This document shows positions 57,704-64,000 of a DNA stretch of 64,000 nt, piece by piece (positions within the stretch are counted from its first letter, which is position 1; each line of letters opens with the position of its first letter). This DNA is from Fimbriimonadaceae bacterium. Its GTDB lineage: Bacteria > Armatimonadota > Fimbriimonadia > Fimbriimonadales > Fimbriimonadaceae. A program made the translations under genes and the position numbers. The notes below the pieces were generated by a model that was not told the DNA's origin, searched no databases, and saw nothing but the letters and a program-made list of their open reading frames with translations. The stretch lies in contig CP075365.1 in assembly GCA_019454125.1 (NCBI GenBank), positions 372,001 through 436,000 of the forward strand. Direction: 5' to 3'.

Positions 57704-57835
57704 TTAACCTAAATTCGGGTGGCCGCCTGTGGGGTCGTAGCGCCGGAGCTTTGCCTTAGCGCTCCTTGCGTACAGCCACAGGGCGCACCACACCAGGATC
57801 GGGGGAGTGGCCACCGCCAGCATTGTCCAGTTCAT
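57704..57835 (-). CDS. ccmD: CcmD-like small membrane protein, overlapping ccmC
   Basis: 43 residues, too short for a usual ORF cut-off. ATG 57835 has GAGGAG six bases upstream. The protein is MNWTMLAVATPPILVWCALW followed by LYARSAKAKLRRYDPTGGHP and NLG: one membrane helix, then a basic cytoplasmic stretch, the CcmD layout. CcmD releases the heme-loaded CcmE chaperone from CcmABC. It overlaps the ccmC 3' end by 80 bases in another frame. The assignment rests on position after ccmC, size and topology, because CcmD has little conserved sequence. Confidence 0.6.
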   Translation of the reverse strand: MNWTMLAVATPPILVWCALWLYARSAKAKLRRYDPTGGHPNLG

Positions 57836-58496
57836 AGTTCTCCTCGTAAGCGATTTGTGCCAGTCCCGCCTTCACCCGCAGGAGATAGACCATGCGGACG
57901 ACCAGCGAGAGGGCGAGCAGGTTGCCATAGACGCCCAGCGAATACCACGTATCGAAGCCGCCCTTGGCGACCGTCTGCGACGGGTGGAAGGAAACTTGCT
58001 GCACCTGCGGCAGGCGCGGGAAGACGAAGATGAGGAAAAACGCTGGCAGCAGCATCAAAAGCGCATAGGCCGACGATGTGCCCGCCCGGCGAGCCTCGTC
58101 CGAGTGTCCGGCCCGCAGGGCGAGCGCCACCATGAACAGCATCATCACGATGAGGAACGAGGTCTGGCGCGGGTCCCATTGCCACCACTCGCCCCACTGC
58201 ACCTTGCTGAAGAGCATGCCCGTGCTGAGCGCGAGCGCCCCGGTCAAGGCGCCTAGCTCGGTGGCCGCCGCCAGGCGCACGTCCCAGCCCCTCTCCCGGG
58301 TGCGCAAGTACTTGAACCCCAGATAGGCGGCGATCGCGATGAACGCCGTGCACGTGAGAGCGGCAGGCAGGTGGAAGAAGATGATCCTCGCCGTTGCCGG
58401 GTCGCGGAAGCCTTGGGCGTCCGGCGCCACGAAGCTATAGGCCGTCGTGACGGCCGCGAGAACGAAGGCGAAGATTCGCCAGGGGGTTCCCTTCAC
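57756..58496 (-). CDS. ccmC: Heme exporter protein CcmC
   Basis: 246 residues from GTG 58496, eight bases after ccmB. Six membrane helices and the heme-handling tryptophan motif WGEWWQWDPRQTS, with conserved periplasmic His in RIIFFHLPAALTC and in VSFHPSQTVAKG. It presents heme to CcmE in system I cytochrome c maturation. CcmF-type proteins are much longer. The C-terminal about 26 residues are low-complexity and overlap the ccmD-like gene. Confidence 0.9.
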   Translation of the reverse strand: MKGTPWRIFAFVLAAVTTAYSFVAPDAQGFRDPATARIIFFHLPAALTCTAFIAIAAYLGFKYLRTRERGWDVRLAAATELGALTGALALSTGMLFSKVQWGEWWQWDPRQTSFLIVMMLFMVALALRAGHSDEARRAGTSSAYALLMLLPAFFLIFVFPRLPQVQQVSFHPSQTVAKGGFDTWYSLGVYGNLLALSLVVRMVYLLRVKAGLAQIAYEENYELDNAGGGHSPDPGVVRPVAVRKER

Positions 58497-58504
58497 GTCA
58501 GGTG

Positions 58505-59233
58505 TCAGTTTATTCGACTTAGCGCCGGTTCTTCCGCGTTCGGGACCTGGTTTCCATCCGAAAGGCACCAGACCTGCGCAATCAGCGTCGGGCCAGACGC
58601 GCCTAACACCACCGCCCAGCCCACCAAACCCACCAGGGCCTGGTAGCCGCCCGCCTCGCCCCCGCCCCCCATCGCGGCGCGGAGGACCGAGACGGTCATG
58701 AAGACCTGCGGGAAGAGCACGGGCATGGAGACCACCGAGGCCAGCACCCAGCGGTTGGCGGCGCCCACAGCCAGCGCGCCACAGACGGACACCCCCAAAG
58801 CCATCCCTGCCGAGGACGCCAAGAGGCCGAGCACGAACAAGGTCGGTGAGGGGACGGCCGCGCTCGTCATCACGATGTAGACCAGGCCGAGCGCCAAGGC
58901 GACCACCACCGTCTGCAGCAGGGCATAGAGCGCCTTGCCCGCGAAGGCGGCGGAAGGGTCGGCAAGGAGACGGAGCAAGTCGAACGTGCCCTGGTCGTCC
59001 TCCGCCAGGAACAGACGCGGGATCGAGACGACCGCGGCAAAGACGAGCGTCACCGCCAGGACGCCCGAGGAAAGCGCAGGCGGCGGAGTCTGCCCAAAGC
59101 TTGCCAGGGACGTGGCGATCACGCTGAGCAAGGCGAACAGCCCCGCCGTGAAGAGCCCGTGGCGCGAACGCATCTCGGAGCGCCACTCCTTTCGGAAAAT
59201 GGCGGAGGCGCTACGCCACCAGGGAGATTTCAT
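58505..59233 (-). CDS. ccmB: Heme exporter protein CcmB
   Basis: 242 residues from ATG 59233 (59242 also possible), overlapping ccmA by 23 bases. About six membrane helices. SAIFRKEWRSEMRSRHGLFT at the N-terminus and IPRLFLAEDDQGTFDLLRLL are the recognisable CcmB blocks, followed by GKALYALLQTVVVAL. It is the ABC permease partner of CcmA. Position between ccmA and ccmC confirms it. Confidence 0.88.
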   Translation of the reverse strand: MKSPWWRSASAIFRKEWRSEMRSRHGLFTAGLFALLSVIATSLASFGQTPPPALSSGVLAVTLVFAAVVSIPRLFLAEDDQGTFDLLRLLADPSAAFAGKALYALLQTVVVALALGLVYIVMTSAAVPSPTLFVLGLLASSAGMALGVSVCGALAVGAANRWVLASVVSMPVLFPQVFMTVSVLRAAMGGGGEAGGYQALVGLVGWAVVLGASGPTLIAQVWCLSDGNQVPNAEEPALSRIN

Positions 59234-59783
59234 GAGTGGCATGGCGGCGGTCCTCAGGGTCGTTGGTGGCGAGCACGACGGCGCAGGTCGGGCGGACCCG
59301 CTTCAGCACCCGGTCCACTAGGGCCCGCCCCTCTTCGTCGAGGGAGGCGGTCGGTTCATCGAGCATCAGCAGTTCGGGCGCGGCCTGGATGGCCAGCGCC
59401 AGCTTCAGGCGGACGCGCATCCCGGTACTGAGCGCGGATGCAGGCCGGTCTGCGGCATAGCCCAGCCGCACGAACTCGAGCAGCTCTTCGTCGCTGCCAG
59501 GGCACCCGCGCAAATCCCGGCCCAGGGCCAGGTGCTCGGCGACGGTCAAGGCGGGATAAAGCGTGGAGTCCAAGGCAGAGAAACCCACCTTCTCCCTGGC
59601 TGGCCGGACGACCCGGCCCTCGGTCGGCACGATGAGTCCGGCGAGGCACTTCAACATGGTCGACTTCCCACTGCCGTTCGGCCCGAGCACGCAGAGGACG
59701 TCCCCAGGCCGCACCTCGAGCTCGACCCGTCGAAAAAGCCATCGGCTTCCGAACCGCTTCCCTAGGCCTTGCGCTTGGAGCAC
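59211..59783 (-). CDS. ccmA: Heme exporter ATP-binding protein CcmA
   Basis: 190 residues from GTG 59783; the longer frame upstream has no homologous sequence. Walker A LGPNGSGKSTMLKCLAGLIV, signature SALSTGMRVRLKLALA and Walker B LLMLDEPTASLDEEG, then the H-loop region VVLATNDP (Asn in place of His). First gene of ccmA-ccmB-ccmC-ccmD. The c-type cytochrome maturation genes ccmE, ccmF and ccmG/H must be elsewhere. Confidence 0.85.
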   Translation of the reverse strand: MLQAQGLGKRFGSRWLFRRVELEVRPGDVLCVLGPNGSGKSTMLKCLAGLIVPTEGRVVRPAREKVGFSALDSTLYPALTVAEHLALGRDLRGCPGSDEELLEFVRLGYAADRPASALSTGMRVRLKLALAIQAAPELLMLDEPTASLDEEGRALVDRVLKRVRPTCAVVLATNDPEDRRHATHEISLVA

Positions 59784-59929
59784 GCCCCAGTATGGGCAGC
59801 AAAGCTCGGGCCAGGCAAAGACCTGCCTTGTTCCATGTCGCTGCGACCCGCACCCAGGCACTAACGCGAGGATTCCCGGCGCCACCCTCCAAGAAAACCA
59901 AATTGGCCCGAAACCTAGAGTGGAGTCTT

Positions 59930-61858
59930 ATGGTCGAGCTTCTGGTCAGGTTCGTCGTTTCGGTCGTCGCGGTCGCGACGTCCTGGCAAACCGGCGCTCC
60001 ACCTTATGAAACGGCGGTGCGGGCCGCCCTCGTCTTCTTCTGCTATTCCTTCTTCGCCTTCTTGCTGGAGCGCCGAGGCATGCGCAATTCCGGCGTGGCA
60101 GGGCTGATCGCCGCGGCCGACGCGGCCATGATCGCCTTCTACATGTCCGAGGCGAAGACCCTCGAGCACTTTGGATTCTTAACCTTGGCCCCGATGGTGT
60201 GGGCCGCCGGACGCTTTGAGGCGAGCGCGACCTCGGTCGCCCCGCTGGTCGCGGCCTGGATCTTGGTCGGGGCGAACCTGCCACAAGGCCCGGGCTGGAC
60301 GCCGATGCTGCTCGGCCAGGCCGTCGGCGTGCTTGCGATCGGCCTCATCGTGCGGGACAAGCCCAGGGTGGTGACCGTGCGGGAGACGGTCGTGGCGGAA
60401 ACGGGCGAAGAGCCAGAGGGCCCTCCGATGCCCGATGGCTCCGCCATCGAGGACGTCGAGCTTCGCGAGAGCTTCAAGAGCCTGCGCGACCACGCCCGGC
60501 AACTGGAGCGCCGCTCGCGGCGGGACCGCTTCGGCCTCCACTTGCTCAGCGCGGCCGAGGCCGCGGCCATAAACCCGTACGAGACCGTCGCCCACATCCT
60601 TCGGGAACACTTCGAGGCCAGCGGCCTCACCCTCTTCGTCCGCCAGCCCTTCGGAAGCACCCTCGTTGCGATGGCCACTGCGGGCGACGCCCCGGCCCAT
60701 GTTCGCGACGCCTCGCTCGAGCTGCCCCGCCAAGGGACTGAGCTCCAGGCCCGCGACCGAATGCTCGCCACGCTCGGTGGCGACCCGGATCGGGCCAACT
60801 CGCCTCTCGCGCTCGTCCTGCTGCACCACCAAGGGCGCGTGGTCGGCGCGATCGCGGCCTCCGACAAAAACCCGACCCGGTTAGGGCTGGTCCACGACCA
60901 GGCCCGCGAGATCGCGGACGTCCTCGCCAGCACGCTGGCGACCGTGGCCCACCGCGAGCAGGTCCGGCGTCGAGCCCGCGAGGCCGAGCTCCTCTATGAG
61001 ATTTCCTGCGTGACGACGGGTGCGGAGACGACCCTCACCCTCGCGTCGCGCGTCGTTCGCGAAGTTTCCGAGATCCTGGACGTGGACCACGTGTCTCTGC
61101 ACCTCGTCGAGGACGGCCAGGACATGGTCGCGGCCTCGTTTGGCCCCCGGGTCGAAACGATGGAGGCCCTCAGCTTCGCGAAAGGGCCGGGACTCGCCGG
61201 CTGGCTCGGGATCGGCGCGCCGGAATTGGCCCTGCTGGACGCCCGCATAGACGCCCGATTGCCGCGAGAGGAGTCCCTCCGCCGTCGTATCGGCAGCCTG
61301 GTGGTGCTGCCGTTGGAGTTCGGCGACGCCCCGTTCGGCTATCTGGCCGCCATGACCCACCGCCAGAACGGCCTTTCGGTCGACGATCTCGAGACGCTGC
61401 GCATCGTCGCGGCGGAGACCTCGCAAGCGGTCGCCCGTTTGGAGCGCAAAGGCGTCGGCCCTGAAGGGCTCGCCACCCCGTCCGAGTTCCACACTGCGGT
61501 TCAGGAAGCTGATAGAGGGTATTTAGTCTATCTCGAGGTTCCTCGGAGGGAACAGTTGGTGGAGGCGCACGGTCGAACCGCAGTAGATTTCGCCGTCCGT
61601 AAGTTCGCGTCCCGGCTCCGAGCAAGCCTTCCAGCGGACGGACTCATGTGTCGGCGCCCCGAGGGCGACTACGTCGCCTTCCTCCGCTCCGGCGACGAGG
61701 CCAAGGCTCGTGATTGGGCCAACGGCGCCGTCGCCACCGCTTCAATGGTCGCACTGACGACCCCGGACGGCCGGGCACGCGTGCCCCTGGCGCTCAAGGC
61801 AAAGGTCGCACGCTATGCCCCGCAAGCCGACCGGCTTTCCACATCCGACCATGCCTGA
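59930..61858 (+). CDS. Membrane GAF-domain sensor with degenerate GGDEF domain
   Basis: 642 residues from ATG 59930. Residues 1-145 hold about six membrane helices. A short coiled coil (about 170-195, ESFKSLRDHARQLERRSRRD) leads to two GAF domains (about 210-345 and 350-510; second contains ELLYEISCVTTGAETTLTLA, SFAKGPGLAGWLGIGAPELA). The C-terminal about 120 residues resemble a GGDEF fold (YLVYLEVPRREQLVEAHGRT, FAVRKFASRLRASLP) but the signature reads PEGDYVAFL. So it is probably not a cyclase and may bind nucleotide or act as a scaffold. It overlaps a TPR gene by eight bases. Confidence 0.7.
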   Translation: MVELLVRFVVSVVAVATSWQTGAPPYETAVRAALVFFCYSFFAFLLERRGMRNSGVAGLIAAADAAMIAFYMSEAKTLEHFGFLTLAPMVWAAGRFEASATSVAPLVAAWILVGANLPQGPGWTPMLLGQAVGVLAIGLIVRDKPRVVTVRETVVAETGEEPEGPPMPDGSAIEDVELRESFKSLRDHARQLERRSRRDRFGLHLLSAAEAAAINPYETVAHILREHFEASGLTLFVRQPFGSTLVAMATAGDAPAHVRDASLELPRQGTELQARDRMLATLGGDPDRANSPLALVLLHHQGRVVGAIAASDKNPTRLGLVHDQAREIADVLASTLATVAHREQVRRRAREAELLYEISCVTTGAETTLTLASRVVREVSEILDVDHVSLHLVEDGQDMVAASFGPRVETMEALSFAKGPGLAGWLGIGAPELALLDARIDARLPREESLRRRIGSLVVLPLEFGDAPFGYLAAMTHRQNGLSVDDLETLRIVAAETSQAVARLERKGVGPEGLATPSEFHTAVQEADRGYLVYLEVPRREQLVEAHGRTAVDFAVRKFASRLRASLPADGLMCRRPEGDYVAFLRSGDEAKARDWANGAVATASMVALTTPDGRARVPLALKAKVARYAPQADRLSTSDHA

Positions 61859-62432
61859 AGCACGAATCCGCAGACAATTACCGTTTCTCTCGGCGCAAGA
61901 AATTTGCCACGATGAGAATGAACTTCGCGAGACGACGGAACGTCTCACGGCGTTTGCTTGGGTGGCGTCCGGCCGAGCGGTCGGAGCAGGGGTCGCATCC
62001 CGGCTGGAACTGGGCGGTTCACAGAGAGGAGCGAGTACGAAGTTGCATACGAACGATTGGCAAGGCGCGCTGGAATCGTGCCAAAAACTGTTGCGCCGGG
62101 ACCCGGACCATTTAGGGGCGTTGGAAACTCTCGCCCAGGCCCAGTGGTTTGGCGGGCTCTACGACGCGGTGATCAAGACGACGAGCAGGCTGCTCCAGTT
62201 GAACCCGCTCGAGCCGGGGTACCGCTATACCCGAGGGATGGCCTACCTGTCGAAAGGAGAACTCACCCGCGCCCACGCCGATTTCCAGACGGCGCTGCGG
62301 CAGAGCCGGAACAAGGAGTTCCGCGTCCAGGTCCAACAATCCCTCGACGCGCTAGAGCGCTGGATGGTCGATTCGCCCGGGTTCCCGAGCAAACGCGGCT
62401 TGCCGGAGGGCAGCGGGGAGCGACCGAACTAG
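61851..62432 (+). CDS. TPR-repeat protein
   Basis: 193 residues from ATG 61851, overlapping the sensor stop. The N-terminal 60 residues are of no recognisable fold. Three TPR units occupy about 65-165: NDWQGALESCQKLLRRDPDH, GGLYDAVIKTTSRLLQLNPL, GELTRAHADFQTALRQSRNK. No signal peptide, so cytoplasmic. Translational coupling suggests it binds or transmits the output of the GAF sensor. Function otherwise unknown. Confidence 0.6.
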   Translation: MPEARIRRQLPFLSAQEICHDENELRETTERLTAFAWVASGRAVGAGVASRLELGGSQRGASTKLHTNDWQGALESCQKLLRRDPDHLGALETLAQAQWFGGLYDAVIKTTSRLLQLNPLEPGYRYTRGMAYLSKGELTRAHADFQTALRQSRNKEFRVQVQQSLDALERWMVDSPGFPSKRGLPEGSGERPN

Positions 62433-62458
62433 CCGCCCCCCTCCACGAGTTTCAAGTC

Positions 62459-63637
62459 TCACACCAAGGCTAGCTCTTTAAGGGCGTCCACCCGGCTTGT
62501 CCGCTCCCACGGGAACGCGACGTTGCCAAAGTGGCCGTTCTTCGCCGTCGGCACAAACTTGGTATTGAGAAGGTCGAGATATTCGACGATGCCCCTCGGG
62601 CTCAAGTCGAAGACTTCCCGGAGTTTCTTCGCGATCTGCCCAGGGTCTGCCCTCTCCGTGCCGAAGGTCTCGATGTTCACCGCCACCGGGTGGGGGACGC
62701 CGATCGCATAGGCCAGGCCGATTTGGCACCGGTCCGCAAGGCCAGCGGCCACGACCGTCTTGGCGACGTTGCGCGCCATGTAAGCGGCCGAGCGGTCCAC
62801 CTTGGTCGGGTCCTTGCCGCTGAACGCGCCGCCGCCGTGCGGGCACAGCCCGCCGTAGGTGTCCACGATGATCTTCCGGCCTGTGAGCCCCGTGTCGCCC
62901 GTCGGCCCGCCGATCACGAACTTCCCGGTTGGATTGATGTGGAACGTGATGCCGCCTTGGTCATAGTCGGCGTACTCCTCCAAGGTCGGGCGGATCACGT
63001 GCTCGTGGACGACTTCCTTCACCGCCTCCGGCGAGAGCGACTCTGCGTGTTGCTGGCTGATGACGATCGTGTCGACCTTGACTGGGCGGCCGTTCTCATA
63101 GACCACGCTCACCTGGCTCTTGGCGTCCGGGCGCAGGCCGAGCGACGGGTGCTTCTTCCGCGTCTCGGTCGCGCGGCGCATGAGGGCGTGGGCCATTGAG
63201 ATGGGCAGCGGCATCAGCTCGCTGGTCTCAGTCGTCGCGTACCCGAACATGATGCCCTGGTCGCCCGCGCCGCCGATATCGACGCCGCGCGCGATGTCCG
63301 GCGATTGCTCCTGGATCGCGACCATCACGCCGCAGGCAGCCCCGTCCAGGCCGAGGGCGGTGTCGTTGTAGCCGACTTCGAGGATCGTCTCCCGCACGAC
63401 GGACGCCACGTCCACGTAGCCCTCCATGGTCAGCTCGCCCGCCACGATGGCCAGGCCGCGCGTGACAAGGGTCTCGATGGCCACGCGCGCATGCAGGTTC
63501 TGGGAGAGCAGCGGGTTCATCTCCCGCGCGCGCCGGTCCTCCGCCAGGGCCGCGTCCAAGAGCGCGTCAGAAATTTGGTCGGCCAACTTGTCGGGATGGC
63601 CCTCACTCACACTTTCGGACGTGTGGATGGTCGTCAT
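62459..63637 (-). CDS. metK: S-adenosylmethionine synthetase
   Basis: 392 residues from ATG. TSESVSEGHPDKLADQISDA at the N-terminus, GAGDQGIMFGYATTET (ATP-binding GAGDQG), GPTGDTGLTGRKIIVDTYGG, and GGGAFSGKDPTKVDRSAAYM (P-loop-like) are all intact. It makes SAM from methionine and ATP. No SAM riboswitch is visible in the short upstream sequence. Confidence 0.98.
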   Translation of the reverse strand: MTTIHTSESVSEGHPDKLADQISDALLDAALAEDRRAREMNPLLSQNLHARVAIETLVTRGLAIVAGELTMEGYVDVASVVRETILEVGYNDTALGLDGAACGVMVAIQEQSPDIARGVDIGGAGDQGIMFGYATTETSELMPLPISMAHALMRRATETRKKHPSLGLRPDAKSQVSVVYENGRPVKVDTIVISQQHAESLSPEAVKEVVHEHVIRPTLEEYADYDQGGITFHINPTGKFVIGGPTGDTGLTGRKIIVDTYGGLCPHGGGAFSGKDPTKVDRSAAYMARNVAKTVVAAGLADRCQIGLAYAIGVPHPVAVNIETFGTERADPGQIAKKLREVFDLSPRGIVEYLDLLNTKFVPTAKNGHFGNVAFPWERTSRVDALKELALV

Positions 63638-63689
63638 GAAGCCCGAGCGTACTCGAATCGCAACAGCCCACCTGGGAGGGGCCGCGACG

Positions 63690-64000
63690 TTAGAACTGGT
63701 CGGTCATGAAGATCTCAGGGCGGCCGGGAAAGCCGCGGCCCATAAGGATCAATTCGGGCCAGCTGCGGTGCAGCGGAACCCCCAATTGCTCCGTCACCTT
63801 CTGCAGGCCGAACCACTCCGTCCGGTCCGGCACGGGCCATTCCTCTAATCCGGCACTGGCCACCGCCTCGCGGACCAGGCCCGGTTCTGCGCACAGATAA
63901 CCGCCCGGCACGGGCTCGCAAGAGCGGTACGTCCAGCACCAATAGCGCCACCGCTCCTCGTCCCGCCGCAAGCGGGCCGCGTCCCGCGAGGACCACTCGT
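63690..64000 (-). CDS. Partial hypothetical protein, 5' end beyond the window
   Basis: At least 103 codons; the frame is open to the right edge. Visible sequence: RYWCWTYRSCEPVPGGYLCA, EPGLVREAVASAGLEEWPVP, GLQKVTEQLGVPLHRSWPEL, ILMGRGFPGRPEIFMTDQF. Three cysteines and several tryptophans in the first 30 residues. No family recognised. Confidence 0.4.
   Translation of the reverse strand, partial: EWSSRDAARLRRDEERWRYWCWTYRSCEPVPGGYLCAEPGLVREAVASAGLEEWPVPDRTEWFGLQKVTEQLGVPLHRSWPELILMGRGFPGRPEIFMTDQF

Noticed and set aside
57756-59186. 476-codon frame joining ccmC with upstream sequence
   Set aside because: The N-terminal half is a shadow of ccmB in another frame; GTG 58496 gives a normal-length CcmC.
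63638-63689. SAM riboswitch upstream of metK
   Set aside because: The interval is too short and shows no SAM aptamer elements.

Overview
High-GC (about 65-68 %) bacterial chromosome segment with no plasmid, phage, IS or CRISPR signature. The best lineage guess is Armatimonadota, class Fimbriimonadia. The basis is several stand-alone secreted prepilins with nearly identical N-termini ([20 protein letters not shown]) and H-x-DG-like C-termini, a PEP-CTERM protein, unnamed secreted beta-rich modules and a bacterial-type housekeeping set. This is inferred from family content only; no 16S gene is present.

Layout. 0-6.2 kb: RNase H-fold nuclease, thioredoxin-fold protein, two prepilins, a small lipoprotein, a VOC protein, a solo secreted module, and a DUF559 nuclease bracketed by clusters of GC-rich palindromic repeats. 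6.1-11.4 kb: an orphan succinate dehydrogenase flavoprotein (sdhA), a lower-GC patch with a divergent prepilin and a Cys-rich secreted protein, and a PEP-CTERM protein. 11.6-18.7 kb: CPBP protease, polA, DUF1232, tyrS, DUF1800, a Fur-family regulator and a divergent small basic protein. 18.8-22.6 kb: an envelope-stress operon (ECF sigma, zinc-finger anti-sigma, RseB-like protein) followed by htrA. 22.6-28 kb: holB with darA (c-di-AMP receptor), apbE, a SUMF1-fold protein, a Tat-exported Gfo/Idh oxidoreductase and another prepilin. 28-37.9 kb: pnp, EamA transporter, rpsO, gpsA-folK, two PilC/GspF genes, a DnaJ membrane protein and a P-loop kinase.

37.9-50.6 kb holds the most unusual signal. 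A two-gene cassette (TPR lipoprotein followed by a secreted five-Asp-box beta-propeller) occurs twice, on opposite strands about 8 kb apart. The propellers' C-terminal module also occurs alone at 4.2-4.7 kb. Between the copies lie a 154-bp tandem repeat, metG (with a palindrome inserted in its linker), a frame-disrupted PAS-GGDEF gene, yraN-rnhB, tRNA-His (GTG), a lipoprotein, pnuC and asnS.

50.6-64 kb: a fumarylacetoacetase-family operon, an ANTAR response regulator, hsp20 behind a HAIR-like operator, a tricorn-type protease, the cytochrome c maturation genes ccmABC plus an overlapping unlisted ccmD-like gene, a GAF/degenerate-GGDEF sensor with a TPR partner, metK, and a partial gene at the right edge.

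The window therefore mixes housekeeping genes with a strong cell-envelope theme: type IV pilus-like pseudopilins with GspF proteins, sigma/HtrA envelope stress, heme export for c-type cytochromes, and several secreted proteins of unknown role.
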